A DNA stretch of 6,495 bases, from the NCBI GenBank assembly GCA_023247835.1, contig JAHFFU010000063.1, positions 1-6,495 of the forward strand, written 5' to 3'. This document shows, piece by piece, positions 1 to 5,320 of this stretch. The notes under the pieces are model-generated. The model was not told where the DNA came from. It ran no database searches and was given only the letters and a program-made list of their open reading frames with translations. This stretch comes from Candidatus Bathyarchaeota archaeon. Its GTDB lineage: Archaea; Thermoproteota; Bathyarchaeia; 40CM-2-53-6; FEN-987. A program made the translations under genes and the position numbers. Numbering within the stretch: the first letter of the stretch is position 1; the number at the start of each line of letters is the position of its first letter.

Positions 1-330
1 GTATGTGCCTCGACGGTGGTGTTTCATGTGCGCGTACGCTGACAATGCTAAGGCCCATAGGCAATCGTCGTGTGTTCCGCCTGGGTGGCTGAACTTCAGA
101 GTCCCAGTCTTCGTGGGTTCGCATCGCTGGGCGGTCATCTGGATTAAAAGGCGTGAACTCTCCCTCGGAAGTATCAGCTTCCCGTGCTCCATGGTGAGTT
201 TTAGTCGGCCGAGGATGTCTTCCTTAGCCGACGCCGTTAAGGTGACACCTTCCATTCCCTGCATGAATTGCTTAATCTCTTCGCATGGTCCTTCACCCAC
301 TCCCGTCTTATCGGGCCTCCGGCAGAACAT
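1..330 (-). pseudogene. terL: Terminase large subunit, C-terminal nuclease-domain fragment (truncated, runs off left edge)
   Basis: Reading the minus strand from an ATG at 330 gives 110 open codons that continue past position 1. The translation has the hallmarks of the RNase H-like nuclease half of tailed-virus terminases: a D-K-T-G-V-G-E-G segment near residues 7-14, a stretch resembling the family's 'K-x-x-[IL]-[LI]-x-x-L-x-x-x-[IM]-E-x-G-x-L-x-[IL]-P' block, and a G-T-H-D-D motif followed by W-A-L-A-L-S-A-Y-A. Terminases package viral DNA into proheads. The ATPase domain and first catalytic aspartate should lie upstream, but that frame has a TAA at 337-339 and another stop near 390, with only a short terminase-like stretch (L-H-R near the ATG at 381) between. 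I therefore read this as a decayed provirus gene. A domesticated stand-alone nuclease fragment is possible but less likely. The family is clear; the pseudogene status is inferred. Confidence 0.75.
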
Positions 331-450
331 TTGCTTTTACCGTTCCAATTCTCCGGTTTTGATATCTCGATGCAGAGTCATTTTCACTTAGCACTCAATG
401 GGCGCTCGTGGCCTCACAATCGAATAGGCTCTTGCTACCGTGGAAACGTA

Positions 451-456
451 AGGTGG
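451..456 (+). promoter_or_regulatory. Shine-Dalgarno site AGGTGG for the first RHH gene
   Basis: AGGTGG lies 10 nt before the TTG at 467 and supports that codon as start rather than the internal ATG at residue 17, which has no comparable site. No convincing TATA box was seen upstream. Confidence 0.4.
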
Positions 457-466
457 TTAGGGAACG

Positions 467-1075
467 TTGAATGATTCTTTCGGCACCAAGCTTGAGAACG
501 AAAATGCTGGGAACATGCGTGGCTTTTCGGTTCAGCTTCCAGCTCATGTAACCGACTGGGTAGAGCAGGCTGCGCGTAGGAAGGGCAAGATGGCAGAGCA
601 GTTCCTCGGGGAGCTAATCATCAAGAGCGTAGAGGAGGAGGCCATGCCCCTGGAAGTTCGTCTTCAACGCCTTGACGGGCTCATCAATAAAATGGCAGTC
701 CTAGTGAAGAAGATGCCAATGCAGGAAGAGAAAGACACCAAGTCGAAGGCCCCTTCTTCGGAGGAAAGGGACAAGAAACGGAAACACCTAGTCGAATTAG
801 GCATGGAAGCCTACGATGAACTAAGGAAGATCGCCGCGTCCGAGCAGGCCTCAAAAGAAGCCGAGTCCCGCCTTCAAGCTTTCAGCGTGATGGCCCGCAT
901 GGGCATGTTTAACGCCGCCGTTATACGCGACGAGGAAAACGATGAATTAAGCCAGCTTATAGCGGAATTGGAGGAGTCAGATGAGCGGCTCAACGAAGAG
1001 CTGAAAAGGTTGGAGAAGAAGCGGCGTGAAGAGGAGAAAGAGGAAAACGAACGCTGGCGTCATGCCGCGATCTAA
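467..1075 (+). CDS. RHH-like DNA-binding protein with long charged coiled-coil tail
   Basis: This 202-residue protein is not recognised as a named family. Residues 17-57 fit a ribbon-helix-helix fold: a strand (G-F-S-V-Q-L-P), a helix (T-D-W-V-E-Q-A-A-R-R), a short turn and a second helix (M-A-E-Q-F-L-G-E-L-I). Residues 61-85 and 100-145 are helical. Residues 155-198 are a very acidic and basic heptad-like helix, probably a coiled coil. There is no signal peptide, so it is presumably cytoplasmic. The start is TTG; the SD AGGTGG supports it. Alternatively translation begins at M17, directly before the RHH strand. The 3' end overlaps the next gene, a second RHH protein, by 14 nt, so the two are probably co-translated and may act together. 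Next to a terminase fragment, a viral regulator or DNA-organising role is plausible but unproven. Confidence 0.75.
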   Translation: MNDSFGTKLENENAGNMRGFSVQLPAHVTDWVEQAARRKGKMAEQFLGELIIKSVEEEAMPLEVRLQRLDGLINKMAVLVKKMPMQEEKDTKSKAPSSEERDKKRKHLVELGMEAYDELRKIAASEQASKEAESRLQAFSVMARMGMFNAAVIRDEENDELSQLIAELEESDERLNEELKRLEKKRREEEKEENERWRHAAI

Positions 1076-1382
1076 CACGAACAACGCTGAACCCCACAAC
1101 ACTCAACCGAAGCTCCGCAAGCTCAGGCGTTATAGGAGCGTTCAGGTCAACTTCAGGGTCAGCAGCAAATGGTTGCGGGTGGTCACCCTCCTCGCCAAGC
1201 TGGAAGGCCGGAGCAGCAGCGCCTTGATGCGTGAACTCCTAACCATCGGCCTCGCACAATACGTCAACATCCACTACCGCACACCCCAACTCATCAGGGA
1301 ACAGCAACTACAATCCATAATCAACCGTCAACTTCCCAAGGCGGCAGCTGAAGCCAAAGCAGCCCAGAAAAAAGACGCCTAA
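1062..1382 (+). CDS. RHH DNA-binding protein (copy 1 of a repeated gene)
   Basis: This encodes 106 residues from ATG 1062. Residues 1-25 are polar and basic and probably disordered. Residues 26-66 form a ribbon-helix-helix domain: strand S-V-Q-V-N-F-R-V-S, helix K-W-L-R-V-V-T-L-L-A-K-L, turn E-G-R-S-S, helix S-A-L-M-R-E-L-L-T-I-G-L. RHH proteins bind DNA as dimers through the strand. Residues 67-106 are a conserved tail with R-T-P-Q-L-I-R-E-Q-Q, ending in an alanine/lysine-rich helix. The gene overlaps the upstream RHH gene by 14 nt. A GTG at 1026 in the same frame would add 12 very basic residues and has a GGAG 10 nt upstream, so the start is uncertain. The 3' end recurs at 3273-3418 and 5321-5383, showing it belongs to a repeated local family. 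A transcriptional regulator or antitoxin-like role is inference. Confidence 0.8.
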   Translation: MPRSNTNNAEPHNTQPKLRKLRRYRSVQVNFRVSSKWLRVVTLLAKLEGRSSSALMRELLTIGLAQYVNIHYRTPQLIREQQLQSIINRQLPKAAAEAKAAQKKDA

Positions 1383-1425
1383 AATAGCATGCAGGCTAAA
1401 ATACGGATACCTAACCGCCTCGTCT

Positions 1426-2271
1426 TCAGCCGGATATTTCATCGGCCGTTCTATTTAGTTCGTCAGCGATAGAATATGCAAGCACTTTCATCCTCGCTGG
1501 CGACAGGTCAGTTTCCACATACGCCAATCTGGAGGGAAGTTCCCTCTCGAAATACTCGGGCTCAGCGGCAAGGATCTTGAGCCCTCTTGAAACAGCGGCG
1601 GGGTCTTTTGCCCTTGCATAGGTTGTTATCCGCTTTCGTCCCAAACTCCCAACCGCGTGAAGTAGATTGTAAGTGTCTAGAAAGTCCTCGACTCGCCTTT
1701 CTGTAGCGGCTCTCAAAGCTTTGCGGAAGAACAGATGCTCCGCCCTGGCAGTGAGAACAAATCTGTTAGTCTTTACGAGTGAAACTAGTTCTACTCTCCG
1801 AGAATGAGCGAACATCTCTGGCATTTCCGGGGGATGCATAATGTGAACTCTTAGTTCTCCTTTCTCGGTCCTTCTAAGCATATGGAGCATTTTGCGGTTC
1901 CCATGGAAAGTCTTTTCCACATTTCGCTTCAGATCTTCGTGAAGTTCGCCCATCTCCTTGGATTCCATTCGCTTGATTCCAATCGCGCGGTTGACATCTT
2001 TGAGCTTTCTGCGTATTTCCTGTAGGGAGCCAATTCGAGTATCAAAATCCACGTCGTAAGTTGTTCTCATAACTTGCGTTATGTTCCTGACTGCACTCCC
2101 TCCCGAGAGCACTGCGTCGTTGCCTAGCCTTGAGCCAAGCAGGAGTACTGTGTCCGCAATCCAGGCCTCGCGTCGAGACTCCGACGGAATTCGATTTGTG
2201 TTGTTGGCTATTCTCCGAAATAACTCTTCATCGAAAGCATGGAGAGGTTTACCGATCGTTCGCAAGGTCAA
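1426..2271 (-). CDS. abiEii: AbiEii-like nucleotidyltransferase toxin (type IV TA)
   Basis: This 281-residue protein has the nucleotidyltransferase signature of the AbiEii/DUF1814 group. Residues 55-60 read L-S-G-G-S-A, followed by D73-V-D75-F-D77, the expected metal-binding aspartates. A downstream helix near 178-204 carries E-H-L-F-F-R-K184-A-L and then R-x-x-x-D196-x-x-D199-x-Y, matching the family's later conserved Lys and Asp-rich blocks. Characterised AbiEii toxins transfer nucleotides and are bacteriostatic; a close relative modifies tRNA 3' ends. The exact substrate here cannot be read. The start is TTG, only 2 nt after the stop of the upstream AbiEi-like gene, with no clear SD, so translation is probably coupled. 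The length is close to that of known AbiEii proteins, and the gene looks intact. It converges on the RHH gene ending at 1382. Confidence 0.85.
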   Translation of the reverse strand: MTLRTIGKPLHAFDEELFRRIANNTNRIPSESRREAWIADTVLLLGSRLGNDAVLSGGSAVRNITQVMRTTYDVDFDTRIGSLQEIRRKLKDVNRAIGIKRMESKEMGELHEDLKRNVEKTFHGNRKMLHMLRRTEKGELRVHIMHPPEMPEMFAHSRRVELVSLVKTNRFVLTARAEHLFFRKALRAATERRVEDFLDTYNLLHAVGSLGRKRITTYARAKDPAAVSRGLKILAAEPEYFERELPSRLAYVETDLSPARMKVLAYSIADELNRTADEISG

Positions 2272-2273
2272 GC

Positions 2274-3128
2274 CTAGATGTTACGCAACACTGACAGCGC
2301 TTCCTGCCTATCCGCTTCAAGGATTATTCCGGTTCTTTTTCGTACGGCGTCTAGGACGGAATCGAGGTCTTCACGGCCTCCCAAGTCGGCGATTTGAGGG
2401 TACCGATTCGGGAATCGAGGTACTGCGAGCTTTGGCAATATACTCGCCACGTAAGATTCAGCATCTGTATTCTTGGAGATCATGTGGATATAGGAAAATA
2501 TTGCAACCAAGACGCGCCAAGTCCCATCTTTCATGGCATGAGAGAATATCGCGGGCCAGTGAGGTTTGAGTTCTTCAAGGAATGGAATTATTTCATATCC
2601 AAGAGAGACAGGCCGTTGTCCTCTGTCTATTATTAGTAGGAGGTCTGAGAATGCTCGAATTGGAGATACGATTCTTATCCCGTCGCTTGATTCGTGAGAA
2701 CTTACACTTTTGTGAGCAAACGGATGAATTCTTGGGATTGGCCTGTACGTTTCGAGCGTGCCCGCATATCGGTCTTCGATCGCAAAAGCTTGGCGTACTG
2801 GCAAGAAGAAGTCTATGTAGGTTACAGGGGCATGTCCCATCATGGCGGAACTCAGAGCGTACGTAGCAGTAGCGTATCCGCCAAGTTCGGAGATCTTGGA
2901 CTCATGGTACCATTGTGTTGCGGGGAGTAAGGTCGGGTTTGAGGGTCTTGCCATTACACGATATCGGCCTTTCTCGATCCGCTCAAGTAACTTTGACTTA
3001 GTCATTCGAGATAGTCGAACAAACACCGAACCAGGTGACTGACCCAGAGTCCCCACTGCCTCGCGGGCCCTGAACTCTGAGTGGCCGAACTCATTCTGTA
3101 ACCTTTCAACCGCTTCGGTGTCTAACAC
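2274..3128 (-). CDS. abiEi: AbiEi-like antitoxin/transcriptional regulator (type IV TA)
   Basis: This is a 284-residue protein. Residues 1-60 look like a winged helix-turn-helix, with S-P-G-S-V-F-V-R-L-S-R-M as the recognition helix and a wing at E-K-G-R-Y-R-V. Residues 74-110 (Y-H-E-S-K-I-S-E-L-G-G-Y-A-T-A-T-Y-A-L, then a strand T-Y-I-D-F-F-L-P) fit the start of the AbiEi C-terminal antitoxin domain. In known systems AbiEi represses its own promoter through the N-terminal domain and neutralises AbiEii without a stable complex. Here it sits directly upstream of the AbiEii-like gene with a 2-nt gap, which fixes the assignment better than the sequence alone. The start is GTG at 3128, with GGTGG 6 nt upstream and a TATA box near 3161-3168. 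I judge AbiEi-like as likely; other wHTH partners of AbiEii toxins are the alternative. Confidence 0.75.
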   Translation of the reverse strand: MLDTEAVERLQNEFGHSEFRAREAVGTLGQSPGSVFVRLSRMTKSKLLERIEKGRYRVMARPSNPTLLPATQWYHESKISELGGYATATYALSSAMMGHAPVTYIDFFLPVRQAFAIEDRYAGTLETYRPIPRIHPFAHKSVSSHESSDGIRIVSPIRAFSDLLLIIDRGQRPVSLGYEIIPFLEELKPHWPAIFSHAMKDGTWRVLVAIFSYIHMISKNTDAESYVASILPKLAVPRFPNRYPQIADLGGREDLDSVLDAVRKRTGIILEADRQEALSVLRNI

Positions 3129-3139
3129 GTCGGACCACC

Positions 3140-3168
3140 ATTAAAGATGATTAAAGATATCTATATAG
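3140..3168 (-). promoter_or_regulatory. Promoter and candidate operator of the AbiE-like operon
   Basis: On the minus strand a TATA-like box (CTATATAG, 3161-3168) would place the transcription start near 3139, giving a roughly 10-nt leader before the GTG at 3128. Between box and start, ATTAAAGAT occurs twice on the plus strand (3140-3148 and 3150-3158) with a 10-bp period, one helical turn. A repeat in this position is a natural operator candidate for the AbiEi-like regulator. The repeat is seen; its role is inferred. Confidence 0.5.
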
Positions 3169-3176
3169 GTAATTCG

Positions 3177-3186
3177 CTATATAAAC
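3177..3186 (+). promoter_or_regulatory. Orphan TATA box CTATATAAAC facing the RHH fragment
   Basis: This is a near-ideal archaeal TATA sequence on the plus strand. A start about 25 bp downstream would fall at the ATG at 3205, which opens a 48-codon frame with no recognisable content that runs out of frame through the RHH fragment. It may be the leftover promoter of a former gene here. Confidence 0.35.
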
Positions 3187-3272
3187 GCTAGTTCCCAAGC
3201 AAACATGCAAAGATCCCGCCTCAGCGAAGATGACGTGAAGCTGGACGCGATTTCACATGATAGAGTTTCGGG

Positions 3273-3418
3273 AACCTCGGCCCCGCAAAATACGTCAACA
3301 TCTACTACCGCACACCCCAACTCATCCGGGAACAGCAGCTTCAATCCATAATCAACCGGCAACTTCCAGAGGCTGCAGCTGAAGCCAAAGCAAAGGTGGC
3401 GCAGAAAAAGGATGCCTA
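3273..3418 (+). pseudogene. 3' fragment of a second RHH gene (copy 2)
   Basis: In the frame ending with TAG at 3416-3418 the translation matches residues ~61-106 of the RHH protein ending at 1382. From the tyrosine codon at 3291, 102 nt align with 8 mismatches (about 92% identity). Copy 2 then has two extra codons (K-V) and the same Q-K-K-D-A ending. A TAG at 3261-3263 closes the frame just upstream, and nothing resembling the RHH strand and helices is found in any frame before it, so the DNA-binding domain is gone. Ten of the twelve differences from copy 1 are synonymous, showing that both descended from functional genes. It lies just behind the AbiE operon and on the opposite strand. The homology is certain; how it came to be truncated is not. 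Confidence 0.9.
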
Positions 3419-3440
3419 GCGGTTGTCTACATGGTTAGAG

Positions 3441-3459
3441 ATGCGAATCGCCATCGCAT
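3441..3459. repeat. Inverted repeat ATGCGA/TCGCAT
   Basis: Two 6-bp arms are separated by 7 nt, 22 bp after the stop of the RHH fragment. No T-tract follows on either strand, so it is not a clear terminator. The rest of 3419-3562 shows nothing recognisable. Confidence 0.25.
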
Positions 3460-3562
3460 GACAGAGTCATTCTCCCAAGGGCTTCAACTCTAAAGGACGC
3501 AGCAAGATGCCTGAGACCCAGGACGACTTTGGATAACGAGGTTCGGAAACTCGGTACGGCTG

Positions 3563-3835
3563 CTAAACTCTAGTTTTCTTCTTCACATGCTCCCATTTGT
3601 TCAGTATTCTTCCATTCCTAATGAAAACCCTGACATCATACCCGCTGTGGCAATTTTCGCACACTCCCATACCTAATATCCAACCCTCCTTAATCCAAAG
3701 TCGTTCTTGCGGAAGGGCGTCACCAACGTGAAACGTCTGCAGTATGGAATCTAGAGCCTTAGTTTGCACGTCCTTGTCCACGGTACGACATTTCGGGCAA
3801 GTCACACGAAGTAAAATTGTGTCGAACATCCCCAT
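3563..3835 (-). CDS. Small zinc-ribbon protein, function unknown
   Basis: This encodes 90 residues with two C-x-x-C knuckles, C13-P-K-C16 and C59-E-N-C62, which together make a four-cysteine zinc site. The N-terminus M-G-M-F-D-T and the segment near residues 24-40 (Q-T-K-A-L-D-S-I-L-Q-T-F-H-V-G-D) resemble small phage- and plasmid-borne zinc-ribbon proteins of unknown role that I have seen only as hypotheticals. The C-terminus is basic. It starts at ATG 3835, with GGGGAGGGT 6-8 nt upstream, a strong SD. It is transcribed away from VapC with a 150-bp gap, so it probably has its own promoter, although no good TATA box was found. A nucleic-acid-binding accessory protein is possible; no function is claimed. 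Confidence 0.75.
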   Translation of the reverse strand: MGMFDTILLRVTCPKCRTVDKDVQTKALDSILQTFHVGDALPQERLWIKEGWILGMGVCENCHSGYDVRVFIRNGRILNKWEHVKKKTRV

Positions 3836-3841
3836 CCAACG

Positions 3842-3856
3842 ACCCTCCCCTAGGGT
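3842..3856 (-). promoter_or_regulatory. Possible hairpin covering the zinc-ribbon gene's SD
   Basis: In the transcript, ACCCT and AGGGT (5-bp arms, 5-nt loop) can pair so that the AGGGT part of the ribosome binding site is masked, just before the ATG at 3835. The stem is short and may be chance. Confidence 0.2.
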
Positions 3857-3881
3857 TTGATTTGAAACACGAATTGGCAGA

Positions 3882-3898
3882 GACTAATGGGCTTAGTC
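3882..3898. repeat. Inverted repeat GACTAA/TTAGTC upstream of the zinc-ribbon gene
   Basis: Perfect 6-bp arms with a 5-nt spacer lie 47-63 bp before the ATG at 3835, in the only gap between VapC and the zinc-ribbon gene. It could be an operator, or the end of the vapBC transcript; no T-tract follows. Confidence 0.25.
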
Positions 3899-3987
3899 CC
3901 ACACACATTTCTCCACCCCCATTCGGGACGAGTAACATGGTTTCTCGACAAAACTACGCAATCTAGTAAACATCCAGTAACCCTTCG

Positions 3988-4440
3988 TCATTGAAGCCGA
4001 AACACAAAGTCCGGAAACCTCTCCGAAGTCACCTCGATCATCTTCTTGGGGCTCACGATCTTGATATTTCTGAAGCCGCGAAGTTTCAGCAAATGTTGGT
4101 CCCCCGTGACTATGTACCCGGCCTTGCCATCGTGTGCAGTATTGAGGACTACATCATCAGTAGGATCTTCTTTTACGACTCTAAACTTGGATTTCACACG
4201 CACAATTTTTGACGATTTCTTGAGCGCGCTCACGATACGCCTTATGTCACCCTCCGTGTACTCGAATCTGCTTCTCACGTCTTTTCGTTTCAAGACGTCT
4301 TCAAACTCGTCCAGAATTGGTTTGGATAGCACCAACTCTATCTGTTCGAGTGTCAACGCTATTTGGAGCAGGTTGGCGGAGTGGCCGTGTTTGGCTATGA
4401 AGGCTGATACGAGCACGTTTGTATCAAATGTTACCCGCAT
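3988..4440 (-). CDS. vapC: VapC-type PIN-domain ribonuclease toxin
   Basis: This 150-residue protein fits the PIN family labelled 'putative toxin component' (COG1569-like). The four acidic positions of the active site are present: D6 in F-D-T-N-V, E45 in I-L-D-E-F, D96 in D-P-T-D-D-V-V-L, and D114 in T-G-D-Q-H-L-L. PIN toxins are Mg2+/Mn2+-dependent endoribonucleases that stop translation, often by cutting tRNA or rRNA; the target here is unknown. The ATG shares its A with the stop codon of the upstream AbrB-type gene (TAATG), the usual arrangement of a co-translated vapBC operon. Nothing suggests inactivation, so the toxin is probably live and held by its partner. Confidence 0.9.
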   Translation of the reverse strand: MRVTFDTNVLVSAFIAKHGHSANLLQIALTLEQIELVLSKPILDEFEDVLKRKDVRSRFEYTEGDIRRIVSALKKSSKIVRVKSKFRVVKEDPTDDVVLNTAHDGKAGYIVTGDQHLLKLRGFRNIKIVSPKKMIEVTSERFPDFVFRLQ

Positions 4441-4703
4441 TAAGAGACCTTTCTCGCCCGCCTGATGAATTCATCGATCTCCTTCGGGGAGAATCCGACC
4501 TTTCGTGCCTTCTTTCTGAATTCGTCCAAGACCTTCCTTAAACCGGTCGCTTCTTCATTTAGGTCGAGCCTGCGGAGCACGACCGTGTTCCCTATTCCGA
4601 CTACAAGAAATTTTGTGCCTCGCCTCAGCCCGAGTTTGCTCCTGACCGCGCTCGGAATAACTACCTGCCCTTTCTGGGAAAGCTTCGTCATATCAATTGC
4701 CAA
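4440..4703 (-). CDS. vapB: VapB antitoxin, AbrB/SpoVT swapped-hairpin type
   Basis: This is an 87-residue protein. Residues 6-50 are a typical AbrB/MazE-like DNA-binding domain (K-L-S-Q-K-G-Q-V-V-I-P, then L-G-L-R-R-G-T-K-F-L-V-V and V-V-L-R-R-L). The remaining 35 residues are a basic helix (L-R-K-V-L-D-E-F-R-K-K-A-R-K-V-G, F-S-P-K-E-I-D-E-F-I-R-R-A-R-K-V) of the kind that wraps the PIN toxin. The TTG at 4703 has AAGGT 7 nt upstream; an ATG at 4691 (residue 5) has no SD, so I prefer TTG, but either leaves the domain intact. The gene overlaps vapC by 1 nt. Self-regulation is likely through the palindrome at 4715-4732. Confidence 0.9.
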   Translation of the reverse strand: MAIDMTKLSQKGQVVIPSAVRSKLGLRRGTKFLVVGIGNTVVLRRLDLNEEATGLRKVLDEFRKKARKVGFSPKEIDEFIRRARKVS

Positions 4704-4714
4704 TACGAGGACCT

Positions 4715-4732
4715 TGTAAGATGTGTCTTACA
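4715..4732. promoter_or_regulatory. Palindromic operator candidate of vapBC
   Basis: TGTAAGATGTGTCTTACA has perfect 7-bp arms around a 4-nt centre. It lies between the minus-strand TATA box (4739-4748) and the vapB start, over the expected transcription start near 4718. A two-fold site at this spot fits binding by a dimeric AbrB-type antitoxin complex. Confidence 0.55.
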
Positions 4733-4738
4733 TCACGA

Positions 4739-4748
4739 CCTATTTATG
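4739..4748 (-). promoter_or_regulatory. TATA box of vapBC
   Basis: The minus strand reads CATAAATAGG, an A/T-rich archaeal TATA-like element about 36-45 bp before the TTG start of vapB, giving a leader of about 15 nt that still contains the AAGGT ribosome binding site. Confidence 0.5.
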
Positions 4749-4869
4749 CCGATCCCGCGCAGCCTACCGAACCTCTCCGTTGCCCTCATCCCACCACCCC
4801 GTCCCGAATGCGAGTGGATGAGTCACGTGGCCCTCGCCCGAAACTACACTAGATTGAAAACACACACGG

Positions 4870-4953
4870 TTATGTACCATCGACTGTCGTGAACACATTT
4901 CGAAAGATCCGCAGTATATCCTTCCCAGAAAAGTTTCTGGGAACTTTCGCCAC
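4870..4953 (-). pseudogene. hicA: hicA toxin remnant (N-terminal 27 codons)
   Basis: A GTG at 4951-4953 opens 27 codons whose start, V-A-K-V-P-R-N-F-S-G-K-D-I-L-R-I-F, matches the N-terminal signature of archaeal HicA/YcfA proteins (K-L-P-R-x-x-S-G-K-D/E). HicA is a double-stranded-RNA-binding-fold mRNA interferase of about 70-90 residues. Here a TAA at 4870-4872 ends the frame before the catalytic G-S-H-x motif, and no convincing remainder was found in the other frames down to the vapB promoter. The GTG overlaps the stop of the hicB-like frame by one base (TAGTG), so the original hicB-hicA coupling is still visible. It cannot encode an active toxin. The family call rests on about 17 residues plus position. 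Confidence 0.65.
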
Positions 4954-5135
4954 TAGACTTCGACTTCTACGAGTTTCTTTCCTCTAAGTTCTTCTTCAAT
5001 TGTATCGAGGTGAAGGCTAATTGCGTTTCTGATGTTCTTGAGCGCTTGCTCTTCGGTTCTTCCTTGACTGAAAACACCCATCTCCAAGCACCTTGCAGCA
5101 AAGAGGCCTGTTTCCTTGTTCGCAAGGTCCCGGCA
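4953..5135 (-). pseudogene. hicB: hicB antitoxin remnant (N-terminally truncated)
   Basis: On the minus strand, 60 codons are open between a TGA at 5136-5138 and TAG at 4953-4955. They read as a HicB core: K-E-T-G-L-F-A-A-R-C-L-E-M-G-V-F-S-Q-G, then R-T-E-E-Q-A-L-K-N-I-R-N-A-I, then a helix of glutamates, ending V-E-V-E-V. HicB proteins neutralise HicA with this RNase H-like fold. The first strand (about 10-15 residues before K-E-T-G) is missing: the in-frame TGA interrupts it and no suitable start codon precedes the conserved core, the first ATG being inside it at residue 19. It is coupled to the hicA remnant by a one-base overlap. I regard it as a decayed antitoxin; translation from a shifted upstream start cannot be excluded. 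Confidence 0.75.
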
Positions 5136-5177
5136 TCAGAAGAGAATTCGAGTGGATTCTGGGTGGCCATTCATCGC

Positions 5178-5190
5178 CCACGGGCCGTGG
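5178..5190. repeat. GC-rich palindrome CCACGGGCCGTGG
   Basis: Two perfect 6-bp arms surround a single G. It lies in a stretch (5136-5320) where no gene was found, behind the start of the hicB remnant. It may be an operator or chance in GC-rich DNA. Confidence 0.25.
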
Positions 5191-5320
5191 TCCGCGAGCA
5201 CCGCAAGTCTCCTATGTCGGACAGCTCAGACTCTCGACCCGCCCCCAGATTTTTCATGGCAAACCAATCCAAAACCAACCCCGTCCGCCAACCACACACA
5301 CCATCCCCTACCCAAAACCC

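Noticed and set aside
5..391. 128-codon plus-strand frame at the left edge
   Set aside because: It is antisense to the clear terminase nuclease motifs and its translation has no domain-like pattern.
2081..2569. 162-codon plus-strand frame, with smaller plus-strand frames from 2394 to 3042
   Set aside because: All are antisense to the AbiE-like genes, lack ribosome binding sites and show no protein-like pattern.
3537..3553. tRNA T-arm-like hairpin (CGAG, loop GTTCGGAAA, CTCG)
   Set aside because: Only 4 bp of stem, a G where the T-loop needs A, and no acceptor, D or anticodon arms in the flanking sequence.
4046..4719. Plus-strand frames opposite vapC and vapB
   Set aside because: They are shadows of genes with unmistakable PIN and AbrB motifs.
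4733..4869. Possible continuation of hicA in another frame (a G-H-V-T stretch resembling the G-S-H motif)
   Set aside because: The match is a few residues only, the catalytic serine is missing and the flanks do not fit HicA.
4967..5170. 67-codon minus-strand frame beginning M-A-T-Q-N-P
   Set aside because: It is a shifted frame over the hicB remnant; HicB motifs appear only in the neighbouring frame.
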